NCBI GenBank assembly: GCA_024274705.1 | Contig: JAJSAL010000151.1 | Span: 19,857-83,856 of the forward strand | Direction: 5' to 3' | From: Spirochaetota bacterium | GTDB lineage: Bacteria > Spirochaetota > Spirochaetia > SPDA01 > JAJSAL01 | DNA length: 64,000 nt | Part shown: positions 18,800-28,024 of the stretch, piece after piece | How positions within the stretch are numbered: the first letter of the stretch is position 1 | Layout of the letters: each line of letters starts with the position of its first letter | The notes under the pieces: generated by a model | Seen by the model: only the letters and a program-made list of their open reading frames with translations | Database searches by the model: none | Told to the model about the DNA's origin: nothing | Made by a program: the position numbers and the translations under genes

Positions 18800-19615
18800 T
18801 CAGCACAGGGTCATCTGTATCCCGGCTTCGGCGAAATGTTCAACCGTTACCCTATCCAGTTCTCTGCCGGTAATTATTTCGTTGAAGGCGGTTATATCCG
18901 AAACTTTCAGAAACGACGTTTTGTTGAATTTGGAAGACATAATCAATCCCACGGTTTTATCAGCACACCTTTCCAGAATAATTTTGGTAACCGCGCTTTC
19001 ATTCACATCATCGGCAGTGATGCCCGCCTCCATGTCTATGGCTGTTACAGAGAGAAACGCTATGTCCACTTTTATACTCTGAAAGGTACTCATGGCTGTC
19101 GGCCCGAGGAGGAAGGACTTATACACATTGAGCAGACCGCCGGAGAGAAGGATTTCAAAATCCTTGTTGTACTGTTCGGTAAGTTCCGCCATACGCATGG
19201 CAATCATGGGAGAAGCTGTCACAATTTTCAAATGATCTTTATCAATAAGATTCTCTACAAGGGCCAGGCATGTACTTCCGGACTCGATAATAATAAAATC
19301 GCCGTCGGAGATCAGTTCTGAAGCTTTGGATCCAATCCGGTTCTGCTCATCCGTTAACATTTTTGAAGCTTGAGAAGCACGGGGAGAAACTACAATGTGA
19401 GAAAGGGAGACTGCCCCGCCCCTTACCCTTTTGAGCAGACCCTCATCTTCCAGCTTTTCAAGGTCTCTGCTTATAGTCATTCTGGAAACCGGGAATGCTT
19501 CTGCCAAGGCATCCACAGTGATGGATTTACGGGTGTTTACAATGTCCAGTATTTTCTTCCTTCTATCAAAGGACAACATCTGACCATCTTTTTCATAATT
19601 TGTATCTTGTGCCAT
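18800..19615 (-). CDS. DeoR-family transcriptional regulator
   Basis: RRKKILDIVNTRKSITVDALAEAFPVSRMTISRDLEKLEDEGLLKRVRGGAV. Confidence 0.9.
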   Translation of the reverse strand: MAQDTNYEKDGQMLSFDRRKKILDIVNTRKSITVDALAEAFPVSRMTISRDLEKLEDEGLLKRVRGGAVSLSHIVVSPRASQASKMLTDEQNRIGSKASELISDGDFIIIESGSTCLALVENLIDKDHLKIVTASPMIAMRMAELTEQYNKDFEILLSGGLLNVYKSFLLGPTAMSTFQSIKVDIAFLSVTAIDMEAGITADDVNESAVTKIILERCADKTVGLIMSSKFNKTSFLKVSDITAFNEIITGRELDRVTVEHFAEAGIQMTLC

Positions 19616-19651
19616 AGATTTACTATATCTATACCTTTCCGATATTCTGAG

Positions 19652-20422
19652 TTACCCGGCTTCATCATCGTGTTCGTTATTGCCGGCTCCGACAAACATA
19701 AATTTCACAATTTCATCCTGATTCGTTTGGGAGGTTTCCTTCACAGCGACGATCTCTCCATGTTTCAGAACGAAAATACGGTCAGCCACGGTAAATATAT
19801 CGCTTAATCTGTGACTGATCAATATAACGGAAATTCCCTGATTCTTCAGCCTGATAACCAGGTCCAACACTTTCTGAATTTCTTTTAAGGCAAGACTCGC
19901 GGTCGGTTCATCCAAAATGAGAATTCTTGGATTAAAACTAACCGCTTTTCCAATTGCAACAGCCTGCTGCTGCCCTCCGGACAGTTTATCCACCTTCCTC
20001 CGTGGATTATCTATTTCTATCCTGAGATCGTGCAGTATTTCTACCGTTCTCGCATCCATTCTCTTTCTGTATAAAAATTTCAAAACCCTGTCTCGCATGA
20101 GTTCTTTACCCAGAAACAAGTTTTCTGTCACAGAGAGGTTTTTACACAATTCAAGATCCTGATAGACCATTTCGATGCCAAATCGTTTTGATACACGGGG
20201 GCTGTCAATTACAACCTCTTTCCCTTCGATTAAAATTGTGCCACGATCTGCCTGATGAAAACCGGTCAGGATTTTCATCAACGTTGATTTCCCCGCCGCA
20301 TTATCCCCCACAAGACCTAAGATTTCTCCATGCTTAAGGTCGATGCTGAGATCTTTCAGGGCCTGCACTCCTCCGAATGATTTATCGACATGTTTCATTT
20401 CCAGTAAAAAACCAGTTCCCAT
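19652..20422 (-). CDS. Sugar ABC transporter ATP-binding protein, single ATPase domain (FrcA-like)
   Basis: Walker A GDNAAGKSTLM, LSGGQQQAVAIGKA, LILDEPTASL; only one ABC domain in 256 aa. Confidence 0.88.
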   Translation of the reverse strand: MGTGFLLEMKHVDKSFGGVQALKDLSIDLKHGEILGLVGDNAAGKSTLMKILTGFHQADRGTILIEGKEVVIDSPRVSKRFGIEMVYQDLELCKNLSVTENLFLGKELMRDRVLKFLYRKRMDARTVEILHDLRIEIDNPRRKVDKLSGGQQQAVAIGKAVSFNPRILILDEPTASLALKEIQKVLDLVIRLKNQGISVILISHRLSDIFTVADRIFVLKHGEIVAVKETSQTNQDEIVKFMFVGAGNNEHDDEAG

Positions 20423-20435
20423 GGACCGCTCCCTG

Positions 20436-21407
20436 TTACCCTTTTATTTTAAATCCGCCGCCTTGGAGAGTATCGACGTATACCGCGAGCATTAACACTG
20501 CACCTCGTACTATCATCTGGTAGAAGGTCTGGACACTCAGGAGCACCATTCCGTTATTCAGCACTGCAAGGATCAGCACCCCTAACAAAGTACCGAGAAT
20601 ACTTCCCTTACCGCCTGCCAGGCTTATTCCTCCTAATACAACCGCGGTAATTACATTCATAAGAGCCGACGTTCCAGCCGACGGAACAGCTACCCCGACC
20701 TGGGATACATAGGTGATGGCAGCCACTCCTGCAGCCGCGGCACTCACAATCATCCCCCAGAACCTCACCATTCTTACATTTATTCCCGAAATGTAGCTTG
20801 CTTCTGCATTGCCTCCGACTGCATAGATCCTCTTTCCATACACGGTAAATTTTAGTATTACATACACTAAAGCGAACACAAAAACCATAATATAAATACT
20901 TATTGGTATTCCCAGCAATCTTCCAGACCCAATTACCGAAAAGAAATGACCCGATACCCCTAATACTTTAGTTTCGGTGATCATGTAGGCCAGACCCCTG
21001 AATATCAGCATTGTTCCCAGGGTAGTAATAATCGGATTAATTTTCAGAAAAGCAACGGAAAACCCGTTTACTGCACCACACGCCAATACGATGCTTAATG
21101 CAATTATGATTGACAGGAATACTGCCACTCCGCTTCTTACAAGTATAGCCAGCACCCCTGTTGAAAAAGCGAGGACAGCATACTGGGAAATATCTATCTG
21201 CCCCATCAACATGGTGACAAACAGCCCCGCTGCCATGATTCCTAATATGGCTGTAGCCGAAAGAAAGTTCAGTATATTCTTGATTGTTAAAAAATAGGGA
21301 GAAGTAATGGAAAAAAACAGACACAAACCAAATAAAGCTATCAGCAGGCTCAGTATTACTCCGGATTCCTCAATTATCAGTCTGATTCGCAATCTTGTGT
21401 TGGTCAT
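20436..21407 (-). CDS. Ribose-type ABC transporter permease
   Basis: RbsC-like, ITAVVLGGISLAGGKGSILGTLLG. Confidence 0.9.
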   Translation of the reverse strand: MTNTRLRIRLIIEESGVILSLLIALFGLCLFFSITSPYFLTIKNILNFLSATAILGIMAAGLFVTMLMGQIDISQYAVLAFSTGVLAILVRSGVAVFLSIIIALSIVLACGAVNGFSVAFLKINPIITTLGTMLIFRGLAYMITETKVLGVSGHFFSVIGSGRLLGIPISIYIMVFVFALVYVILKFTVYGKRIYAVGGNAEASYISGINVRMVRFWGMIVSAAAAGVAAITYVSQVGVAVPSAGTSALMNVITAVVLGGISLAGGKGSILGTLLGVLILAVLNNGMVLLSVQTFYQMIVRGAVLMLAVYVDTLQGGGFKIKG

Positions 21408-21462
21408 TTAATTCCTCAATTTGTATATAGATAGTCTCGTGTGTGCGGGAGCGGTTATTCTC

Positions 21463-22482
21463 TCATTCGCCGGGATAATACTCGTCAATATTATCCTTGG
21501 TTACAACGACATGTTCCATCAGAATCTCTTTAGGAGCATCTCTACCTTCAAGAATATCAACGAGAACCGGGATGAGGTAATCCCCATATTTTTCAGGTTG
21601 GTAGGCAACGGATCCAATCCAGAGGTCCCCTTTTCCAGCCCGTATTTTTTCCCGAAACGGGCTATCCGCTCCATGTGAGACAATGAGAACATCATTTTCT
21701 CTGCCTTGGGTCTCAACGGCTGAAAGCGCACCCACCCCCCCCTCATCATTATTGGAAGCAACAACGATATGGGTCATATCCGGATGTGCAGTAAGAAAAT
21801 CGGTAACGAATTGCCTGGTTACTGTTGTCGGGTCAGGCATAGTATCATAGGAAAAAACATTGTCTTCCGAAAATTCCGGATGGGTTTCACGGTAACCGTC
21901 TACCACTCCCTGCATTCGCAAAAAGATGGTTTCTCCGACAACCGGTGGGAAACCGAGAACGATTGCATCCACAACGCCTCCCCACCGCTTATCAACTTCC
22001 CCTGCTAAAAACCTGCCAAGTATCAGTCCGGCACCATAATTATCTGCACCGAAATAATATGCTCCGTCGACTTTATAATCTCCTGTGATCATCACAATGT
22101 CCGGATTTTCATCCATGAATTTCTTCGTTACATCGGGGGTCCAGTTAAACTCGAATATAGCATCAACTCCCTGAATCACGAATGTATCAAGATTGCTCTT
22201 AATCCTTTCCGGTTCCATCTGTGCTTCCGCATACAAAACTTTAATCCCATATTTTGCTGCGGCATCTTCGATCGACTGATGTACTTTGTAACAGAATTCA
22301 AATGAATCCATGTAGTTATTAATACCCAACACAAATGGTTCTTTTTCTGCCTCTGCTGGCGCGGCAACTGCCTCTGCTGGTTCTGCCTCCTGCTTTCCTC
22401 CAGCGAAGGCGAAACCAGTCACTATTAAAAAAACAATGAAGCTAAGCAGTAGGTGAAATACAATCTTCCCGTTTCGTTTCAT
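21463..22482 (-). CDS. Sugar ABC transporter periplasmic-binding protein (PBP1 fold)
   Basis: Signal peptide FAFAGGKQEAEP; PBP1-type sequence; ORF extends to 22566 but MKRNGK start preferred. Confidence 0.85.
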   Translation of the reverse strand: MKRNGKIVFHLLLSFIVFLIVTGFAFAGGKQEAEPAEAVAAPAEAEKEPFVLGINNYMDSFEFCYKVHQSIEDAAAKYGIKVLYAEAQMEPERIKSNLDTFVIQGVDAIFEFNWTPDVTKKFMDENPDIVMITGDYKVDGAYYFGADNYGAGLILGRFLAGEVDKRWGGVVDAIVLGFPPVVGETIFLRMQGVVDGYRETHPEFSEDNVFSYDTMPDPTTVTRQFVTDFLTAHPDMTHIVVASNNDEGGVGALSAVETQGRENDVLIVSHGADSPFREKIRAGKGDLWIGSVAYQPEKYGDYLIPVLVDILEGRDAPKEILMEHVVVTKDNIDEYYPGE

Positions 22483-22580
22483 AACTTCTTCTCCTTTTTT
22501 ATTCCCATATCCCCCACACACGAGATACACTCCGAATATATTGAAAGTAATTTCATTATAAACCACATCCTGTCGATGTC

Positions 22581-22620
22581 AAGCATTTTCTAACATATTT
22601 TAACATTATTTAACATTCTC
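22581..22620. promoter_or_regulatory. Phased 10-bp repeats (putative DeoR operator)
   Basis: aagcattttc taacatattt taacattatt taacattctc; TAACAT at 22591, 22601, 22611. Confidence 0.5.
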
Positions 22621-22647
22621 CTACAATTACACACATTATTGATATAT

Positions 22648-23841
22648 TTATCCTATCGGGCCGAATTCTTCCGATTTTTTCGCAATGAACTTCAACCTCT
22701 CCAGGTCCGCATCCGGAGGCGTGGTATCGCTTATACTCAATACTATTTTGCACCCGCTTCCTATGCTTTCGAATGTATCGCCAATCAGTTTTTCAAATGC
22801 GTTGTCATTCATGGAATTTTTCAGTACACAGATAGACGGAAGTCCACCGAAAATCGCAACATCTTCACCCAAAGATTCCCTGATTTTTTTCAGAGAGAGA
22901 TTAGTCATAGGATGGGGGCATATGGAGTCTGCTATATGCATACCGCTTTTTCTGTACATTTTCAGCAGGCCGGTGTTTTCCCCGTCAGGATGAGCCGCTA
23001 ACATTTTTCCCCTTTTCTCCAGATATTCTGCTCTACCTTTCATATCATCCAGGATAAACTCTTGAAAAAAATAGGGAGGGGTTATGATAGTATTAAAATT
23101 GGTACCGGACATGATTATTTCCGCGGGGCTGTCAACGGTAACCTCAAAAGCAGCGTCATAAAACACTGCTACTTTCCGGGCAAACTCCAGCATATCCTGC
23201 TTATAGTCGGTGAGAGTATAGTAAAAATTCTCCAGCCCCATTAACACCCTGAGGATGAAATGCATCGACGAGGCGCCAAAGGAATGAAATGCTGCAACCA
23301 CTCCCCTGTCACCCACGTATTCGACCATTTCGTTATACCCGTCGTAAAAAGGCACAACCTCCGCATGCTCGAATATATATCCAGCCGCCTTCAAATCATC
23401 GATGCCCTGAACAGGATACTTCCGTACAAAGGGAGCAGTAGCACCGCTTGTTTTAACTCCGTCATCGAGTACCGACTCAGTTGTGATGTCTCCAAACGGT
23501 GTTGAGTAACGGGTGCCCAGTGATCCCCTGCCGCGCTGCGTTTCAACGGCTATATTGTGCAGCTGCACCCTGTATGGACAGGTTTTAAAAGTGTAAAAAC
23601 CCAAAGGGTAATGCACGTCATGTCCTCCAGGCTCATCCAGGTCATTGAAATCAGGTATCATGTAGTGGTATCCCAGTTCCAGATCGTCCAGAATATCACG
23701 GAGACTTGCGTCTTTGTACATAGAAGGGAGTTTGTTTAAAAACTTGTTTGAATTATACCAGATATCCATCCGCGGCACGAAAGGAAGGTGCGGTAAAGGT
23801 TCACCTTTCGCGGCTTTAATCATAGATTTTTTTATACTCAT
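22648..23841 (-). CDS. URO-D superfamily protein
   Basis: URO-D-like; LAAHPDGENTGLLKMYRKSGMHIADSICPHPMTN. Confidence 0.72.
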   Translation of the reverse strand: MSIKKSMIKAAKGEPLPHLPFVPRMDIWYNSNKFLNKLPSMYKDASLRDILDDLELGYHYMIPDFNDLDEPGGHDVHYPLGFYTFKTCPYRVQLHNIAVETQRGRGSLGTRYSTPFGDITTESVLDDGVKTSGATAPFVRKYPVQGIDDLKAAGYIFEHAEVVPFYDGYNEMVEYVGDRGVVAAFHSFGASSMHFILRVLMGLENFYYTLTDYKQDMLEFARKVAVFYDAAFEVTVDSPAEIIMSGTNFNTIITPPYFFQEFILDDMKGRAEYLEKRGKMLAAHPDGENTGLLKMYRKSGMHIADSICPHPMTNLSLKKIRESLGEDVAIFGGLPSICVLKNSMNDNAFEKLIGDTFESIGSGCKIVLSISDTTPPDADLERLKFIAKKSEEFGPIG

Positions 23842-23854
23842 TCCGGCCTCCGTT

Positions 23855-24820
23855 TCAGGAAGTGATCAATTCCCTTAAATACTGGTGCACATGCATGGTC
23901 TTCCCATCTTTCCTTAAGCTCTCAAATTCACCGTTTCCTACAAGCCTGTCCGCCAGGTCGATAAACCACCTGATCCTCTTCACGCTCTCTTCCAGGGCCT
24001 TCCTTCCATCCACCCGGGAGGGCCAGATATCGATGTCGTACCATTCGTTGTATCCGATTTTCCGGAGGGCATAGAAGAATTCCAGGGTTTCAAAGAAATG
24101 GATGCTGCCTAAAAGCAGATCGTCATCCCAGGACCTGTAATTATCATTTACATGGATGTCGAACATCCTGCCGAACATGGCAGCGAATTCCACCGCTTCC
24201 GCGGGATTTTCACCCGCTGCCAGGGAGTGCCCCAAATCTACGGTGACACCCACATTCGGTTTATTGATTTTTTCACAGATCGCAACGGTTGTGCCTACCG
24301 TATTGAAATGCTGATGTGTCCTCGGTTCTTTCGCCTTGTACTCGATGGCGAGCTTTACATCACTTCTGTACTCCGCTGCTTCCGTTAGGGAATCCAGCAG
24401 CCAGTTCCACTTGATCGTGTAATCATCCTCAAAGGGATAATCGAACCCGTCGTGGGCCAGCCATATCAGGACATCATACGCGTTCAGTTCCGCAGCCAGG
24501 TCCATCGATTTTTTGATTTCTCCTAAGTATTTTCGTCTTATCTTCGGATCCCGGCTGGAGATGGTACCTGTCTTTTGTTCCGCCTTGAGGTATGTATCAG
24601 GACAGACACAACCCACCATCATATGATGTTCCTCTATTTTCTTTTTGATCAGGTCCAGTTCTTCACCGCCGGCGGCAATCATCCCGATACCGTTGATGCC
24701 GTCAATGTTCGCGAACTCATCGATCATCCCGGGGAAGGTCAGCCCCTTTCGATAGCCCTTTGTTACGAACCTGTCTTCACAGGGGGAAAACGCCGCTCCC
24801 GCAGCTTGGATTTTCAACAT
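23855..24820 (-). CDS. Sugar phosphate isomerase/epimerase (xylose isomerase-like TIM barrel)
   Basis: AIEYKAKEPRTHQHFNTVGTTVAICEKINKPNVGVTVDLGHSLAAGENPAEA. Confidence 0.85.
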   Translation of the reverse strand: MLKIQAAGAAFSPCEDRFVTKGYRKGLTFPGMIDEFANIDGINGIGMIAAGGEELDLIKKKIEEHHMMVGCVCPDTYLKAEQKTGTISSRDPKIRRKYLGEIKKSMDLAAELNAYDVLIWLAHDGFDYPFEDDYTIKWNWLLDSLTEAAEYRSDVKLAIEYKAKEPRTHQHFNTVGTTVAICEKINKPNVGVTVDLGHSLAAGENPAEAVEFAAMFGRMFDIHVNDNYRSWDDDLLLGSIHFFETLEFFYALRKIGYNEWYDIDIWPSRVDGRKALEESVKRIRWFIDLADRLVGNGEFESLRKDGKTMHVHQYLRELITS

Positions 24821-24840
24821 GTATCATACCTCCATACCCA

Positions 24841-26169
24841 TCACTTCACCGACACCAGGGCTTCCCGGAGTACTTCCAGAACTCTGTCTGCTTCTTCTTC
24901 GGTAATGACAAAAGGCGGTTTTATTTTGAGTACATTTCTTTTCATGCCCCCCACCCCGAAGATCACGCCATGGTCCATTGCGAAAGAACGTACCCCACTC
25001 AGCCGTTCCCCGTCGGCTTCTTTCGTAACAGGATCTTTGACGAACTCCACCCCGATGTGGAGCCCTGCCTGGCGAACATCACCAATCCCGGGGAACTCCT
25101 TCTGCAGCATCTTAAGCTGCTGCCTTAAGTAATTCCCCATGCGGTTACAGTTTTCCAGGATCCCGTTTTCCAGCATTTCAATCAACTTAAGAGCCGCAAC
25201 CTGGGAGACCGTGTTATTGGCAAAGGTGTGAAGTTCCTCGGAATCGGGAGAGAACCCTTCAAGGTCATCGCTTATCAACGTGGCGGCTATGGGATAGCCC
25301 GCGCCTAAGCCCTTACCCAGGCATATGATATCCGGCTCTACACCATAATAGCCACTGGCAAACCAGGTTCCGATCCGGCAGTATGTCTGGATTTCGTCCC
25401 AGATCAATGGTATGCCGTATTCATCACAGGTATCCCGCACTCCTTGCAGGTATTCCTTCGGGAAAATGATCTGTCCACCGCTAGCCTGCAGGGGTTCCAT
25501 CAGGATTCCGGCAACCGGTCCGTTTATTCCTTTTTCTATGGTTAACTTTAATATCCTGAGACACATCATGCCGCAGGAGCCCTTTTCCAGTTCAAGGGGA
25601 CACCGGTAACAATATGGGTTGGGTACCCGGATAAACTGCCTGGACAGCCTGGTAAAGCGGGAACCGCCGATAAATTTTCCCATCGAGCGGGTGGATATCC
25701 AGCTGGAACCCATGGTCCCCAAACTCGTGCCGTGGTATGCATCATAGAGGGAGATAAACTCCCGGGCTTCAGGACGGTTTTTAAGGGCGATCTTCAGCCC
25801 CCCCTCCACCGCTGCGGAGCCTCCTACGGTGAAGGATACGCGGTTGATTTTTTTCGGAGCCAGCCCGGTCAGCTTTTTTGCCAGGGCGAAACGGGAGGGG
25901 GTGTCGAACCCCTGGTGGACGTGTGTGATGTTCCTGGTGTGCTCGCATACGGTCCGGGTCAGTTCTTCATTGGCAAAGCCGAGATACATTGCCCAGCTCT
26001 GGGATGTACAGTCGATGTATTTTTTTCCATCTATATCTTCCAGCCACACACCTTTACCCCGGATAATCATCGGGGCCGGCCTTGTACCGCCGCCGATCAT
26101 CAAATGCCTGGAATACGCCCTGATATCCTCTTTTTTCATTCCATAGAGACTTTCAAGCATGGGGTCCAT
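24841..26169 (-). CDS. Class III PLP-dependent aminotransferase
   Basis: IWDEIQTYCRIGTWFAS...CLGKGLGAGYPIAATLIS; start MDPMLES preferred. Confidence 0.88.
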   Translation of the reverse strand: MDPMLESLYGMKKEDIRAYSRHLMIGGGTRPAPMIIRGKGVWLEDIDGKKYIDCTSQSWAMYLGFANEELTRTVCEHTRNITHVHQGFDTPSRFALAKKLTGLAPKKINRVSFTVGGSAAVEGGLKIALKNRPEAREFISLYDAYHGTSLGTMGSSWISTRSMGKFIGGSRFTRLSRQFIRVPNPYCYRCPLELEKGSCGMMCLRILKLTIEKGINGPVAGILMEPLQASGGQIIFPKEYLQGVRDTCDEYGIPLIWDEIQTYCRIGTWFASGYYGVEPDIICLGKGLGAGYPIAATLISDDLEGFSPDSEELHTFANNTVSQVAALKLIEMLENGILENCNRMGNYLRQQLKMLQKEFPGIGDVRQAGLHIGVEFVKDPVTKEADGERLSGVRSFAMDHGVIFGVGGMKRNVLKIKPPFVITEEEADRVLEVLREALVSVK

Positions 26170-26180
26170 TATCCACTCCT

Positions 26181-26220
26181 TAAACATATTATAACAAATT
26201 TAAACTTTTAATAACATTTA
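26181..26220. promoter_or_regulatory. Phased ~10-bp repeats (putative DeoR operator)
   Basis: taaacatatt ataacaaatt taaactttta ataacattta; same unit and phasing as 22581..22620. Confidence 0.4.
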
Positions 26221-26232
26221 TTCACATCGCTG

Positions 26233-26406
26233 TCAAGCTGTTTTTGCATAATTATCACAAAACGCGAACCCCCCGGGAATCCCCTCTGCAAGATGGATCA
26301 TGTTGAGAAAATTCTGTGCCGTGGCATCTCCAGCTGTTTTGGTTTCATGATCGTAGAAAAGGGGGCATCCGCAGCCGAAGGTACAGACAGGAATACACCC
26401 GTTGCT
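26233..26406 (-). pseudogene. Possible relic of an MttB-superfamily methyltransferase
   Basis: Startless frame SNGCIPVCTFGCGCPLFYDHETKTAGDATAQNFLNMIHLAEGIPGGFAFCDNYAKTA*; resembles the N-terminal region of MttB-like proteins from memory. Confidence 0.3.
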
Positions 26407-26451
26407 TTAAAGATGAGAGATGATGCGGCGCGGAAAGGCTCGCTTTAATAG

Positions 26452-27279
26452 TCAGGAGCTTACATACTTGAGGATGGTATCCACGATAACATTGATCTCC
26501 TGTTTACCCATGTGCAGCGACGGGGCTGCTTTCTCCACTGCATTGTGGACAGGAACGGATTCCAGGGCGGCAGAAACCGCCGGCTGTGACGTTTTCGGAG
26601 GATAATCACATGTAGTACATGCTGTCCGGCTCACCTTCGGCTTTCCCATCTTCTCCCGGATCGCGTAGAGTACCTGTTTCTGCTCCTCGGAGAGCACATT
26701 TTCGTTTCCCAGTGACCGGGCCACCAGGGTGATCTTGGCGACCGCTTCCAGGGTTTCCATCTTGTAATAGGCGTCCATCACGCTGTTTCCCACGGTAATA
26801 GCTCCATGATTTGCCAGGAGCATGGCGTCACAACAGGTAATCTCTTTTGCTACCACTCGCGGCACCTCTTCCGTAGTAGGTGTGGCATAGTCGGAAAGCT
26901 TTATCTGTCCAAGATTGTACACCACCTCAGGCAGAGAAATTTTATCCAGACCTTCTCCGGCAACGGCGAACCCTGTTGCCGTGGGTGGATGAGCATGAAC
27001 CACTGCCTGCACATCACTCCTGCAATAATACACCGCCAGGTGCATTTTCATCTCCGAGGTAGGCTTCATAAATCCGGCAAGCAGGTTTCCCTCGAAATCG
27101 ACCTTAAGGATCTGGTCCGGGGTCATGAATCCCTTGCTCACCCCGGTAGGGGTAATGAGCAGTTCACTCTCACTCAGCCGGACGCTTATATTGCCGTCAT
27201 TTGATGCGACAAAATCTTTTTCGAAGAGCCTTCTGCCAGCCTCGATAATGTCCTTGCGTAATTCTGCTTCTCTGGTCAT
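26452..27279 (-). CDS. Class II aldolase (fuculose-phosphate aldolase-like)
   Basis: VASNDGNISVRLSESELLITPTGVSKGFM...EMKMHLAVYYCRSDVQAVVHAHPPTATGFAVAG; start MTREAEL. Confidence 0.88.
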   Translation of the reverse strand: MTREAELRKDIIEAGRRLFEKDFVASNDGNISVRLSESELLITPTGVSKGFMTPDQILKVDFEGNLLAGFMKPTSEMKMHLAVYYCRSDVQAVVHAHPPTATGFAVAGEGLDKISLPEVVYNLGQIKLSDYATPTTEEVPRVVAKEITCCDAMLLANHGAITVGNSVMDAYYKMETLEAVAKITLVARSLGNENVLSEEQKQVLYAIREKMGKPKVSRTACTTCDYPPKTSQPAVSAALESVPVHNAVEKAAPSLHMGKQEINVIVDTILKYVSS

Positions 27280-27508
27280 AGCGTTATAATATCCCCAGCC
27301 GGCACGTTTTGTAAATATGCCGTCCGCCTCGGTTTTAAGTATATTCAACGGGAGGAGATATGGATGAAAACACGGAAGTTATTGTCCGGGCAGGGTGTAA
27401 TGTTCACGGGTTCGGAGGAAGAGAACTGGCCGTGGATTTATCCCCGGAAGGAGATAACGGCGAAGATGTAACGGTCATTTTCTAGCAGAAATTCCTTAAA
27501 AAGTTTGT

Positions 27509-27538
27509 TTGACGATTCAGGTCTTCTCCTGCTACAAT
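27509..27538 (+). promoter_or_regulatory. Sigma-70-like promoter TTGACG-18-TACAAT
   Basis: ttgacg at 27509, tacaat at 27533, upstream of the small lipoprotein gene. Confidence 0.45.
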
Positions 27539-27620
27539 AGAAGCAGTTATACATTGTAATGCATAAACAAAAGTCTTACAGCTGAACTATCCGGCTATGA
27601 GCGGATTAAAGGGGGGTTAC

Positions 27621-27944
27621 ATGAAGTATCTTTCCCGCATCGTTTCTCTTGCAGGATTATGTATCGGTGTTTCCCTGGTGATCCTCGCATGTATTACGGC
27701 TCCGGAAACAAGAGAAATCGATCTTGAAAAAGTGGCAGCTCCGGATTGGGATTACCCTATTGCTCCCGGAGTCTACTATCCGAATGACGATGATATCCCG
27801 GAGAATCCTGTGCGGTATTACCGGGCCAGGTGCTGGCCGGGATGCCACAGCGGCAGCTCCCATGGGAAATATCCCGACAGGCCGCTGAATTACTCGCCGG
27901 TATTCATGACTTCTACTATTGATAATGTTGTACTCGATGACTGA
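27621..27944 (+). CDS. Small putative lipoprotein of unknown function
   Basis: MKYLSRIVSLAGLCIGVSLVILAC lipobox; ggggggtt upstream. Confidence 0.6.
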   Translation: MKYLSRIVSLAGLCIGVSLVILACITAPETREIDLEKVAAPDWDYPIAPGVYYPNDDDIPENPVRYYRARCWPGCHSGSSHGKYPDRPLNYSPVFMTSTIDNVVLDD

Positions 27945-28024
27945 CCGGGAGCGGCAATTATTCCTGACCTGGCTGCACGTTCGTAAGACCGGCAGCCCGG
28001 CGGGATAAAAATAAAAAAAAGGAG

